A stretch of 40,258 nt of DNA from Chloroflexota bacterium (GTDB taxonomy: Bacteria; Chloroflexota; Anaerolineae; Anaerolineales; Villigracilaceae), in assembly GCA_016865985.1 (NCBI GenBank), contig VGNO01000004.1, positions 1 to 40,258 on the forward strand, read 5' to 3'. Shown here one piece after another: positions 14,343-22,854 of the stretch. The notes below the pieces were generated by a model. It worked only from the letters and a program-made list of their open reading frames with translations, had not been told where the DNA came from and made no database searches. How positions within the stretch are numbered: position 1 is the first letter of the stretch; each line of letters opens with the position of its first letter. The translations under genes were made by a program, and so were the position numbers.

Positions 14343-14846
14343 GTGCAATCGGCAGTCCTGGTCTTGAATGCCAATTTCGAACCGATCCATGTCTGCACCA
14401 CCCGGCGCGCCTTGGGATTGATCCTGACCGGGAAAGCAGCGATGGTCATGAATGGCCGCGGCTATATCCGCACCGTCTCGGCCAGTGTGGCGCGCCCATC
14501 GGTCATCCGCCTCGAGCAGATGGTGCACCGCCCGCGGGCGCGGGTCAAACTGACCCGGCGCGAGATCTTCCGCCGCGATAATTATACCTGCCAGTACTGC
14601 GGCCGCCACCTGATGGACCTGACCCTGGACCATGTCCTGCCGCGTCACCTGGGGGGTGAACACGCCTGGACGAACATTGTGGCAGCCTGCCCGGCCTGCA
14701 ACCACCGCAAGGGCGGTCGCAAGTTGGACGAGGCGCATATGGCCCTGCTGCACTTCCCGGTCGAGCCGCCTTCCAGCGCACTATACATTTTCGGGAGACA
14801 CCTGAACGATAACGGAGAGTGGGAACAATTCATAAGGGGCTGGTGA
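14343..14846 (+). CDS. HNH endonuclease family protein
   Basis: This 167-residue protein opens VQSAVLVLNANFEPIHVCTT and GKAAMV, typical of the small stand-alone HNH proteins common in many bacterial chromosomes. The C-terminal half holds the HNH domain: RRDNYTCQYCG, then LTLDHVLPRHLGGEHAWTN, then CPACNHRKGGR. DH is the catalytic pair, and the two C-x2-C pairs bind zinc. The GTG at 14343 is chosen because GGAGG lies six bases before it; the GTG at 14331 would put that ribosome site inside the gene. Its physiological role is unknown; the family is not usually tied to restriction systems. Confidence 0.88.
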   Translation: MQSAVLVLNANFEPIHVCTTRRALGLILTGKAAMVMNGRGYIRTVSASVARPSVIRLEQMVHRPRARVKLTRREIFRRDNYTCQYCGRHLMDLTLDHVLPRHLGGEHAWTNIVAACPACNHRKGGRKLDEAHMALLHFPVEPPSSALYIFGRHLNDNGEWEQFIRGW

Positions 14847-14913
14847 CCGGGAAATGACCGGACAACCCGCCAACATCTGGACGGCTGGGAAAATCATTTC
14901 CACGGAACAGAAT

Positions 14914-14963
14914 GTCCCGCAGGTCCCATTGAGAACCGAGATTTCTCAATGAACCTGCGGGAC
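14914..14963. terminator. Long two-part hairpin between convergent genes
   Basis: GTCCCGCAGGT (14914-14924) pairs perfectly with ACCTGCGGGAC (14953-14963). Inside, CATTGAGA (14927-14934) pairs perfectly with TCTCAATG (14944-14951). Together they make 19 base pairs with a two-base to one-base internal loop. It lies between the ends of the HNH gene and the leftward RNase Z-like gene. No T-tract is present. It fits a two-way terminator or a mobile palindrome. Confidence 0.65.
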
Positions 14964-14991
14964 ACTGCCTCCCAGCGAACAAAGCGCCGGG

Positions 14992-15750
14992 TCAACCGAG
15001 GTCGAATGTCATGAAATCCTGCGCCAGGGCCACCGGACCGCTGAAATGCTGCCGGGCTTCCTCCACCAAGCCCGGTTTGGTGTAGATGCCGGTCGGGTAG
15101 TGGATGAGGTAGAGCGACCCGGCCCCGGCGGCTTGCGCCGTCTTCCCGGCCTGGGCGGCCGAGGAATGCCCGTGGGACCCGCCGGAAGCCTCGTGGATGA
15201 GGATGTCCACCCCGGCAGCCATCTGCTCCACACCGTGACAGGCCTCGGTATCGCAGGAATATGCCAGGCTCCGCCCTGATGACTTGAATTCCATCCGCAA
15301 CCCGATGGCTGGGATCATGTGGCATACGGACGATGACGAAATGGAGAACTCATCGCATTCCAGGACAGCGGTCTTCGACCCCTCCGGCAGCCGGTAGAAG
15401 ACGACCGGGAAGAAATCCGGCCATTCCGACCATGAATAGAAACCCATCAGGTCTTCGATCCGGTCCAGGGTGTAGTGCAGTCCGTAGATATTGAGCGGGT
15501 GGCGGCGCCCCATCAACCACATATTCATCAATAGAAGTGGAACACCGGAGACATGATCGGGGTGGAAATGGGTCAGGATCAGGTCGGTCAACCCGTTGAA
15601 ATCCACCCCGGCTTTCTTCAAGCGCAGGGTCGGATTGCTGACGCAGTCGATCAGGACGGTGCGTTCATTCCCAACCAGGACCATGTGGGTATTCTCATGT
15701 TCCTCGTCGGGGATGGCGTTCGAAGTCCCCAGGATGATCAGTTTTGCCAT
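14992..15750 (-). CDS. Metallo-beta-lactamase fold hydrolase, RNase Z-like
   Basis: This 252-residue protein has the metallo-beta-lactamase zinc motif HFHPDH at residues 61-66 (H61, H63, D65 and H66). Further likely ligands are the His in SVCHMIPA, the Asp in LAYSCDTEAC and the His in YLIHYPTG. The opening AKLIILGTSNAIPDEEHENT and the RNase Z-like order (LGTSxxxP, then LTHFHPDH, then Y.GDT-like SCDTE) place it with RNase Z/ElaC-type or arylsulfatase-like enzymes. The RNase Z exosite is not visible, so tRNA 3'-processing is not assured. It is the last gene of the leftward block, 12 bases after the ABC permease. Confidence 0.82.
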   Translation of the reverse strand: MAKLIILGTSNAIPDEEHENTHMVLVGNERTVLIDCVSNPTLRLKKAGVDFNGLTDLILTHFHPDHVSGVPLLLMNMWLMGRRHPLNIYGLHYTLDRIEDLMGFYSWSEWPDFFPVVFYRLPEGSKTAVLECDEFSISSSSVCHMIPAIGLRMEFKSSGRSLAYSCDTEACHGVEQMAAGVDILIHEASGGSHGHSSAAQAGKTAQAAGAGSLYLIHYPTGIYTKPGLVEEARQHFSGPVALAQDFMTFDLG

Positions 15751-15762
15751 AGGGATTCCTCC

Positions 15763-17187
15763 TTATTTCAGGTAGGCGGCCATGACGACCGGGGTCAGGT
15801 AGGCCTCGATGGCAGCGGCAGCGACCAGCAGTGGGACAACCACACCCAACGACACCTTGGCCCAGGCGGCCAACGATTCGATCATCACTTCACCGACCGT
15901 CCGCTGCGCCACCGGTGTAACCAGCGCCGCCCCCAGGTAGATGACCATGGCGCTCGCCAGCAGCAACGCCGGGATCTCGAAGATGCCATGCGGCAGGATG
16001 CCAGTGAGGGTCACCAGCAGCGGGGAGTATCCGGCCGAGGCCATCAGCGCCAGCACGGCCCCGATCAAGCCGAAATTGGCGAAATATGCCAGCGCGCCCA
16101 GGACGCCGAACGAAAACAGGCCCAAGAGGAGGATCATCAGGATCGCCCTAATATTATGTCCCAGGATGTAGTCGAAAGTCAGTAGCGCCTGCGGCCCTCC
16201 AGGACCGCCGAAGGAACTATCCAGCGCCTGGCTGAAATCGCCGACACTGAATGAACCGGGCAATGATGTTTCGCTATTGCTGACGTATATGTAACCCGCC
16301 GTGAGGGCGATCACACCGAAGACCAGGGTCAACAGGAGCGGGATCGCCAGACGCCGGAGGGCCCCGCCGACCTCCAGCCGGTACCACTGTCCAATCGTTA
16401 CAGCCCTGCCGCGGAAGGCCAGCCAGAAGGATTTGAACATCCAACGCAGGTTGAGGGTATCGATCTCGCGTCCCAGCAGCGACTCGCGCTGGAAATGCGC
16501 CAGACCCAGCCGGACGAGCAGGGCGGTCATCACCACCACCGCCAGGACAGCCAGCCACAATACCTGGTTGTCGCCCCAGAACATCAAGACACTCTCGCCC
16601 TGGATCAGGAGCGCCATTGGGACGACAATGAAGGAAGAGAGCAGGTTGGCGCCGCGCACGGTTGTGGCCTGGGTCGAGATGACCATCGCCCCACTGACCA
16701 TCAGGACGGCCTGGGCGGTGGTCAGGAAAAGGGTCTGGAGCAGCATGTTGACATCCGGCCATGGTATGTCCTGGACCAGCAGGCCGGCCAGGTAGACAGC
16801 GATCCCCAGGAAGGCAGTCACGACCGGCGGGAAGGACGAGGAGATCAATTTGCCGACGTACAACTGCCAGTCCCGGATCGGGCTGCTCAGCAGGGGTTCG
16901 ATCGTGCCGCGTTCCTTTTCGCCCACGAAGGATTCAAGGGCGATCACGAGCGAGACAGTTATCGGGAAAAAGCCAACCACCATCATGAAGAATGGCACCA
17001 GCCGTTCGGCCACCAGCGGGGTGCCGTACTGGGCGACGAAATCGAGCGCCACCCGCGCCGTGTAGTTCATCAGGAAGGGGAAGAAGACCGTCAGCACGAC
17101 CATCGGCAGGATGATGCGCCAGTCGCGGAACTGGTCGCGCAGTTCACGCCGGACGACGAGCCAGACCATTTCCAGGGAGCGCGTCAC
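15763..17187 (-). CDS. ABC-2 type permease fused to a SpoIIM-like domain
   Basis: This 474-residue membrane protein begins at GTG 17187, where GTGA overlaps the stop of the ATPase gene. The N-terminal part is an ABC-2 permease: EMVWLVVRRELRDQFRDWRI, a first membrane helix, an extracytoplasmic loop, then FVGEKERGTIEPLLSSPI, which is the classic ABC-2 coupling motif, and several more helices. From about residue 300 it turns into a SpoIIM/DUF95-like membrane domain: HNIRAILMILLLGLFSFGVL, then GILPHGIFEIPALLLASAMV and a closing IEAYLTPV. PHGIFEIPALLLA is the signature of that family. It probably exports an unknown substrate together with the neighbouring ATPase. The fusion suggests a linked membrane function. 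Confidence 0.88.
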   Translation of the reverse strand: MTRSLEMVWLVVRRELRDQFRDWRIILPMVVLTVFFPFLMNYTARVALDFVAQYGTPLVAERLVPFFMMVVGFFPITVSLVIALESFVGEKERGTIEPLLSSPIRDWQLYVGKLISSSFPPVVTAFLGIAVYLAGLLVQDIPWPDVNMLLQTLFLTTAQAVLMVSGAMVISTQATTVRGANLLSSFIVVPMALLIQGESVLMFWGDNQVLWLAVLAVVVMTALLVRLGLAHFQRESLLGREIDTLNLRWMFKSFWLAFRGRAVTIGQWYRLEVGGALRRLAIPLLLTLVFGVIALTAGYIYVSNSETSLPGSFSVGDFSQALDSSFGGPGGPQALLTFDYILGHNIRAILMILLLGLFSFGVLGALAYFANFGLIGAVLALMASAGYSPLLVTLTGILPHGIFEIPALLLASAMVIYLGAALVTPVAQRTVGEVMIESLAAWAKVSLGVVVPLLVAAAAIEAYLTPVVMAAYLK

Positions 17188-18104
17188 TGCACCGCCTTTT
17201 CCATCGCCCGCAGGTACACCTGCTCGAGGGTGCGGGGCGCCTCCTGGATGGCTACCACCTCGACGCCGCGCTGCACCAGGTCGCGGACAAGGAGCGGGTT
17301 GGCAATCGCCGGTTCGCGGACGGAAAAACGCAGGCCTGACTGCCCCTCCCCGGCCAATGCCACGCCTTCTGGCAATTTCCAACCAGGCGCGGGCCGGGCG
17401 CCGTTGAACCGCAGTTCGTATTCCGGTGGACCGAGCAGTTCACGTTTAAGGGTCTCGACCGAGCCGTTGACAAGGATCCGGCCGCGATAGATGATGGCCA
17501 CCTGGTCGGCCAGGCTCTCGGCCTCGGACAGGTTGTGGGTGCAGATGACGATCGTCCGTTTTTCGGAGCGCAGGCTGGCGATCGAATCACGCACCAACCG
17601 CGCCGATTCCGGGTCCATGGCCGAGGTTGGCTCATCGAGCAGGAGCACAGGCGGTTCGTGGATGAGGGTGCGCGCCAAAGCCAGTTTCTGGCGCATGCCC
17701 TTGGAATACTGGCCGATGGCCTGCTTTGGGCTGGCGGAAAGGCCAAAGTATTCCAATAATTCGCGGCTGCGCTTCTGGCGGGTGGCGCGGTCCAACCGGT
17801 AGACCTGGCCGTAGAAATCCAGGTATTCCATGCCGTTCATCCGCAGGTAGAGGCCATGCTGCTCGGTCAGCACGCCGACCATGGCGCGCACCTGTTCCGG
17901 TTGTTCCACCACATCGAAACCGGCAACCACCGCCCTTCCCCGGCTGGGACGCAGGATGGAGGTCAACATGCGGACGGTGGTGGTCTTGCCGGCTCCGTTC
18001 TGCCCAAGCAGGGCCAGTACCTGGCCGGGATGGACATCCAACTGGATGCCATCCACCGCCCAGGTGTCGCCAAACTGCTTGCTCAGGTCTTCGGCATGGA
18101 TCAT
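17184..18104 (-). CDS. ABC transporter ATP-binding protein
   Basis: This 306-residue ATPase has Walker A GQNGAGKT at 34-41, the signature YSKGMRQK at 133-140 (SKGMRQ in place of LSGGQ, as in ABC-2 exporters of the CcmA/NatA type), Walker B LLLDEP at 154-159 and the switch histidine in ICTHN at 190. The approximately 100-residue C-terminal extension (YELRFNGARPAPGW, then LEQVYLRAMEKAVQ) is also typical of that branch. It energises the permease encoded by the next gene, with which it shares the GTGA overlap. The substrate is unknown. A spacer of 97 bases separates it from lgt upstream. Confidence 0.93.
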   Translation of the reverse strand: MIHAEDLSKQFGDTWAVDGIQLDVHPGQVLALLGQNGAGKTTTVRMLTSILRPSRGRAVVAGFDVVEQPEQVRAMVGVLTEQHGLYLRMNGMEYLDFYGQVYRLDRATRQKRSRELLEYFGLSASPKQAIGQYSKGMRQKLALARTLIHEPPVLLLDEPTSAMDPESARLVRDSIASLRSEKRTIVICTHNLSEAESLADQVAIIYRGRILVNGSVETLKRELLGPPEYELRFNGARPAPGWKLPEGVALAGEGQSGLRFSVREPAIANPLLVRDLVQRGVEVVAIQEAPRTLEQVYLRAMEKAVQ

Positions 18105-18201
18105 GTCGATTTTTCGCCTGGTTGGGCCTGGGAGGGACTTGCGCCCGGTCGCCAGGCTGGCCTACCCTGCACAAATCCTCTCCCGGGATTTTGGATGAAT
18201 C

Positions 18202-19008
18202 TCAGGCCTTCCGTGGCCGGTGACGCAGGAAGAGCGTGATGGCCGCCGCCAGCGCCACGACCGCCATGAAGGTCTGGTTGGCATTCACGCCGCCGATCTG
18301 GGCGATATCCAGCCGCAGGAATTCGAGCAGGAAACGTCCGACCGGGTAGCCGATGCAGTAGACCAGCATCAGGTCGCCGGGTTTCAGGCTGTCCTTGAAC
18401 CGGCGTCCCAGCCAGAGCAGGAGCGCCATGTTGGCCAGGTTCCAGAGCGACTCGTACAGGAACAACGGGTGGTAGTATTCCACATCCGTATAGCCTTGCA
18501 GGCGGTTCTCCGGGGAGATGAAAATCTTCCATGGCAGGTCGGTGGCTGCGCCGTAGAGTTCCTGGTTGAAGAAATTCCCCCAACGACCGATGGCTTGCGC
18601 CAGCGCCACGCCCGGGACGGCAACATCCATCCATACCAGGGCGTTGATCTTGTGCTTCCGGGCATAGATCCACAATGCCACCGCCCCGCCGATGATGCCT
18701 CCCGGAATACCCAGACCACCGCTGCGGACATCGAGGATGTCCAGCGGGTGCGTCAGGTAATACGAAACTGTCAAACCGCTCGATACGGAGGGCGTGAGGA
18801 CATGCCACAGGCGGGCGCCGATGATGCCAGCCAGCACCAGCCAGAAGAGCATATCCCAGACCATCTCTGGATCAAGGCCTCGCCGTTTCGCCTCGCGCAC
18901 CGAGAGCAGGGCTGCAGCCAGGACGCCGAGGGTGATCAGGATGCCGTAAAAATAGATACGGAAAGGCTCATCGAGGAACGGCAGGGGGATATCGAAACCA
19001 TTGGGCAT
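18202..19008 (-). CDS. lgt: Prolipoprotein diacylglyceryl transferase
   Basis: This 268-residue integral membrane enzyme has the Lgt features in order: RIYFYGILITLGVLAA, RSGGLGIPGG at 95-104, the family signature GRWGNFFNQELYG at 141-153, YYHPLFLYES, and GRFLLEFLRLD near the end. About seven hydrophobic segments are visible. It moves the diacylglyceryl group from phosphatidylglycerol to the lipobox cysteine, the first step in lipoprotein maturation. The lipoproteins at 12325 and 33250 would be substrates. The start ATG at 19008 has AGGAG upstream and lies three bases after the phosphatidyltransferase stop. A second, divergent Lgt-like protein is encoded at 31746-32477. Confidence 0.95.
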   Translation of the reverse strand: MPNGFDIPLPFLDEPFRIYFYGILITLGVLAAALLSVREAKRRGLDPEMVWDMLFWLVLAGIIGARLWHVLTPSVSSGLTVSYYLTHPLDILDVRSGGLGIPGGIIGGAVALWIYARKHKINALVWMDVAVPGVALAQAIGRWGNFFNQELYGAATDLPWKIFISPENRLQGYTDVEYYHPLFLYESLWNLANMALLLWLGRRFKDSLKPGDLMLVYCIGYPVGRFLLEFLRLDIAQIGGVNANQTFMAVVALAAAITLFLRHRPRKA

Positions 19009-19011
19009 GGG

Positions 19012-19629
19012 TTACTCCTGTGATTTTGAAATACGGCGGTGGGCATCGCTGCGGACATGCAGGATGCGCTGCAACGCCGTGAAGTTGGTGAAGATGGCCA
19101 GGATCCAGATGGCAACCAGCGGGATGTTGAAGACCAGCGCCGGGGCCAGCACCAGGTACCGTTCGACGCGGGTCAGCAGGCCGACATTGGCATCCAATTT
19201 CAGGGAATCGGCCCTGGCTTTGACGTAGGAGACCAGAACCGTGCCGGCCGTGGCGAAGAAGACCAGCGTCACAGCCTCCGGCTCATCCTGGTTGAGGTAG
19301 TAGACAACCAGGCCGAGGTAGACCGCCAGTTCCGAGTAACGGTCGCTGACGGAGTCCACGAATGCGCCCCAATCGGTGGCCTCGCCCCGCAGGCGCGCCA
19401 TCGTCCCATCCAGGGCATCGAACGGGACCGTCAGCAGGACCAGGATGCCGCCCCAGGTCATGTTACCGGTGGCGACCAGGTAGGCGCCGACGGCGGTGCC
19501 GAACAAGCCAAACAGGGTCATCAGGTTTGGGTGGATGCCCAGCCGGTTGAAGAACCGTCCGAGCGGGTCGAGCGCCCAGCGGAACCACTGGCGCAACCAG
19601 TCACTGAAAGTAGGTTTCGTTTTCTCCAA
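19012..19629 (-). CDS. CDP-alcohol phosphatidyltransferase (phosphatidylinositol phosphate synthase-like)
   Basis: This 205-residue membrane enzyme has the complete CDP-alcohol phosphatidyltransferase motif: D71-x2-D74-G75-x2-A78-R79-x8-G88-x3-D92-x3-D96. Around it are several hydrophobic helices and the family-like opening DPLGRFFNRLGIHPNLMTLF. It transfers a phosphatidyl group from CDP-diacylglycerol to an alcohol. The context with lgt fits phospholipid supply. The wording resembles phosphatidylinositol-phosphate synthases, but the acceptor cannot be proved from the sequence. The only usable start is TTG at 19629 (MEKTKPTFSDW); no strong ribosome site precedes it. The gene is 78 bases after ftsK and three bases before lgt. 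Confidence 0.9.
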   Translation of the reverse strand: MEKTKPTFSDWLRQWFRWALDPLGRFFNRLGIHPNLMTLFGLFGTAVGAYLVATGNMTWGGILVLLTVPFDALDGTMARLRGEATDWGAFVDSVSDRYSELAVYLGLVVYYLNQDEPEAVTLVFFATAGTVLVSYVKARADSLKLDANVGLLTRVERYLVLAPALVFNIPLVAIWILAIFTNFTALQRILHVRSDAHRRISKSQE

Positions 19630-19707
19630 TGTTAGAGTTCCAGCCTTTCGCAGGATGTGTATCTTATCATCGCCGGCAGGTGGGACAACAGGACGATAGT
19701 CCTACGC

Positions 19708-21912
19708 TCATCCCTCGCCGTCCTCTTCGACCTCGTCGTCTGCTTCCAGCAATACATCACGTTCACGCCCGCCGCCCATCGAGGGACCGACCACGCCCAT
19801 CTCCTGAAGCATGTCCAGCAGGCGGGCGGCGCGCGGGTAACCGATCCGCAGGCGGCGCTGGAGCATGGAAGCGCTGGCGCGCTGCTCACGCTTCAGGAGC
19901 GTGATGGCCTGCTCGATCAGCACCTCATCCTCTCCCTCCGCAGGCTCGCTGAGCAGGGTCTCCCACGGCGGGCGGGTCTCCTGGACCGGGTTCATTTTCT
20001 GCCAGAAGGCAATCACGCGCTCGACCTCCTGGTCGGTGACCATCACCCCCTGGGCGCGAACCGGCGTCCCGGATTCCGGGTTGAGGAAGAGCATATCGCC
20101 GCGTCCCAGCAGGGTCTCTGCGCCGGGAGTATCGAGGATCACCCGAGAATCCACCAGCGAGGCAACGGAGAAGGAAAGCCTGGCTGGGAAATTGGCCTTG
20201 ATCAGGCCGGTGACCACGTCCGTGCTAGGGCGCTGGGTTGCCACCACCAGGTGGATGCCGGTGGCACGCGCCATCTGCGCCAGGCGAACCAGGTTGTGCT
20301 CGGTCTGGTCGGGAGCAGTCATCATCAGGTCGGCCAGTTCGTCGATCATGACCACGATTCGGGGCAGCGTCTGGCTGTCCTTGCGGCGCTGGAGTTTCCG
20401 GTTGTACGAATCGATATCGCGCGCCTTCGCCGCTTCCAATAACTGGTAACGGCGCTCCATCTCCACCACCACCCAGCGCAGGACGCCCAGGATGCGCTGG
20501 ATGTCCGTCTCTACCTTGCCATACATGTGCGGCAGTCCGTTGAAGCGGATCAGTTCCACCATCTTGGCGTCGATCATCACCAGCCGCAAATCTTCCGGTG
20601 CATTGTTCATCGCCAGGCAGGCTGTCAGGGCGGCTATGCAGACCGATTTGCCGGAGCCGGTCGTGCCGGCGATCAACAGGTGCGGCATGCGCGCCAGGTC
20701 GGCTACTAGCGGGTGTCCGGATACATCCCGCCCAAGCGCCATCGCCAGCGGCGAGGATAGTTTATAGAACGCCTCCGTCTCCAGGATCGGGCGCAGCCGC
20801 ACGACCGCCGACCGGATATTGGGCACCTCGATGCCAACGTAGGAGCGGCCGGGGACCGGGGCCTCGATCCGCAGCCGTTCCGCCGATAGCGCCAGGGTCA
20901 GGTCGCGCTGCAAGCCGGCGATCTGCGCCACGCGCACCTTCATCCGGTTAGGATCGCCGTTGTCCCCGCCCTTCTCGATAAAGCCAGGTTCGACTGCGAA
21001 CTGGGTGACGGTCGGGCCGATGCGGAATCCCACCACCCGGGCCGGGATGCCGAACTCGGCCAAGGTCTTTTCGATCAAACCGGCGGTCTGGTTGATATGA
21101 CGTTCATCCGGGCGGACCGATGTCTCACCGACCAGGATGTTGAGGGGCGGCAGGCGTTCACCGCGCACCGGCGGGCTGGCAACCGCCGCATCCTGTTTCT
21201 CAGGGACTTTGAACGACTTGCGGAATTCGGGCGGCAGCGCCGGGGCTGCCTTCTTGACCGGGGGCTGGGCGCGTTTTTCCGGGATTTCCTGCTCCGCATC
21301 TGGCGCCGCGACCTGTCCCGGAGGCTGCAGGCCGGACTCGCCTGCCTGGCGGAGGAGCCATCCCTCCAACCGCCCCCACAAACCGAACCCGGCCATCCAG
21401 CAGGCCGCCCACAGGACGACGAGCAGGATCCCGCCCAGCGCATCCCCCAGCAGGCTGGCGGCCAAGGTCGAGAGTCCCCAGCCGAGGCGCCCACCCCACC
21501 AGCCTTCGTCGAGGCGCTCGAGACTGTTGCCGCCCGCCAACGCCAGCACGGCCAGGGTCAGGAAAGCCGCCAGTTCGAGCGCCACGATCCGCCCGAGCGC
21601 CAGTTTCACAGGCTGGCGGCTGGAACGGAAAGCCGCCAATCCGCCCAGGCCGGTGGCAACGACGATCAGGATACTGCCCCAGCCAAACCAGATGCGGAGC
21701 GTGCCGGTGATGGTTTTGAGCAGTTCGCCCTGTGAGAGTCCCAGCAAGCCAAATAAGGCGAGCAGGGCGAATGCCAGCAGCAGGATGCCCAGCAAATCCC
21801 ACAGGAAACGACCAAAGTGGGTGCGGATTTGGGCGAGGCGCTCCAGCCAGTCCCGGGTCGGGGTTGGATCGTCCTTCCGGGAAATCCTGGCCGGTTGTTT
21901 TGATGCAGGCAT
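19708..21912 (-). CDS. ftsK: DNA translocase FtsK/SpoIIIE
   Basis: This 734-residue protein has four hydrophobic segments in the first 180 residues, a Pro/Ala-rich linker (about 195-250), an alpha domain (ARVVGFRIGPTVTQFAVEPG), a RecA-like motor with Walker A GTTGSGKS at 416-423 and Walker B IVVMIDELADLM at 519-530, and a C-terminal winged-helix gamma domain (about 660-725, with ASASMLQRRLRIGYPRAARL). It pumps chromosomal DNA through the division septum. Recognition of KOPS-like sites would be through the gamma domain. It is short for FtsK but normal for SpoIIIE-type proteins. The start ATG at 21912 lies three bases after the S1 gene. Confidence 0.95.
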   Translation of the reverse strand: MPASKQPARISRKDDPTPTRDWLERLAQIRTHFGRFLWDLLGILLLAFALLALFGLLGLSQGELLKTITGTLRIWFGWGSILIVVATGLGGLAAFRSSRQPVKLALGRIVALELAAFLTLAVLALAGGNSLERLDEGWWGGRLGWGLSTLAASLLGDALGGILLVVLWAACWMAGFGLWGRLEGWLLRQAGESGLQPPGQVAAPDAEQEIPEKRAQPPVKKAAPALPPEFRKSFKVPEKQDAAVASPPVRGERLPPLNILVGETSVRPDERHINQTAGLIEKTLAEFGIPARVVGFRIGPTVTQFAVEPGFIEKGGDNGDPNRMKVRVAQIAGLQRDLTLALSAERLRIEAPVPGRSYVGIEVPNIRSAVVRLRPILETEAFYKLSSPLAMALGRDVSGHPLVADLARMPHLLIAGTTGSGKSVCIAALTACLAMNNAPEDLRLVMIDAKMVELIRFNGLPHMYGKVETDIQRILGVLRWVVVEMERRYQLLEAAKARDIDSYNRKLQRRKDSQTLPRIVVMIDELADLMMTAPDQTEHNLVRLAQMARATGIHLVVATQRPSTDVVTGLIKANFPARLSFSVASLVDSRVILDTPGAETLLGRGDMLFLNPESGTPVRAQGVMVTDQEVERVIAFWQKMNPVQETRPPWETLLSEPAEGEDEVLIEQAITLLKREQRASASMLQRRLRIGYPRAARLLDMLQEMGVVGPSMGGGRERDVLLEADDEVEEDGEG

Positions 21913-21915
21913 GGA

Positions 21916-22854
21916 TCAGGGTTCCAGATTGAGACTCAGTCCCAGCCTCTGGCGGGGCGCGTCCACGAGCAGGATGCGCACATGAACCTGCTGGCCGGGC
22001 TGGTAGGTTTCTGCGAAGGCGATGTTGGGCGGGAGGGGGATCTCGGAGGCGTGTACCAGTCCCTCCAGCCCGTCTTCGATGCGGGCGAAAATGCCGAAAG
22101 GCGCCAGGGCAGTCACCTCGGCCGGGACGACCATCCCGGCCGGGTACCGCTGGCAGGCGGTCTCCCACGGATTGGGCAGCAGCCGTTTCAGGGAGAGGGC
22201 CACCCGGCAGCGTTCGGGGGTGACATCGATCACCTGCACTTCCGCGCTCTGGCCGAGTGACAGCACCTGGCCGGGATGGCCGACGCGCCCCCACGACAAC
22301 TCGGAGATGTGGATCAAACCTTCGACTCCCCCCAGGTCGAGGAAGACGCCAAAATCGGTAATGTTGGTCACGGTCCCGGTCACCCTGTGCCCGGGTTTGA
22401 GCGAGTTGAATAGGAGCGTGCGCTGGCCGGCTTCGGCCTGGGCGGCGCGCTCGGAAAAAACCATCCGGCCTTCATCCGGCACGCATTCGATCACCTTCAG
22501 CCGCAGCGACTTGCCGACATAGGTCATCAGGCAGTCCTCGCGCCCGTCGTCATCCGGCCTGGCGGGGAGGGATACGAGGTGCGAGCAGGGGATGAAACCC
22601 TGCAAGCCGCCGCCTTCCACCAGCAGGCCGCCGCGGTTGTACCCACAGACTTCGAGGGTGAGGATCTGGTCCTGCCGGTAGACTTCCAGCGCCAGTTCCC
22701 AGTCCACATCGTTTTTGGGTTTCTCCTCCCCTTTCGGATGCCGGATGGGCGGCTGGGCAACCATCCGGTTCTCTTCATCCGCCAGGATCGAAGCCCACCA
22801 GCCATCGTCATAAATCGGACTCTCATTTTCGATAATCTGCTGCATCATCCTCAC
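21916..22854 (-). CDS. S1 RNA-binding domain protein (three S1 repeats)
   Basis: This protein of about 312 residues has three S1 OB-folds at roughly 60-135, 152-223 and 237-310. The second is the most canonical (GTVTNITDFGVFLDLGGVEG, then LIHISELSW). The first (ILTLEVCGYNRGGLLVEGGG, then LQGFIPCSHL) and third (TALAPFGIFARIEDGLEGLV, then HASEI) are also clear. It is shorter than ribosomal protein S1 and resembles the S1-like proteins of Gram-positive and Chloroflexota type that bind mRNA. The start is GTG 22854, where GTGA overlaps the stop of the membrane regulator gene. ATG at 22848 or 22845 is possible. FtsK follows. Confidence 0.87.
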   Translation of the reverse strand: MRMMQQIIENESPIYDDGWWASILADEENRMVAQPPIRHPKGEEKPKNDVDWELALEVYRQDQILTLEVCGYNRGGLLVEGGGLQGFIPCSHLVSLPARPDDDGREDCLMTYVGKSLRLKVIECVPDEGRMVFSERAAQAEAGQRTLLFNSLKPGHRVTGTVTNITDFGVFLDLGGVEGLIHISELSWGRVGHPGQVLSLGQSAEVQVIDVTPERCRVALSLKRLLPNPWETACQRYPAGMVVPAEVTALAPFGIFARIEDGLEGLVHASEIPLPPNIAFAETYQPGQQVHVRILLVDAPRQRLGLSLNLEP

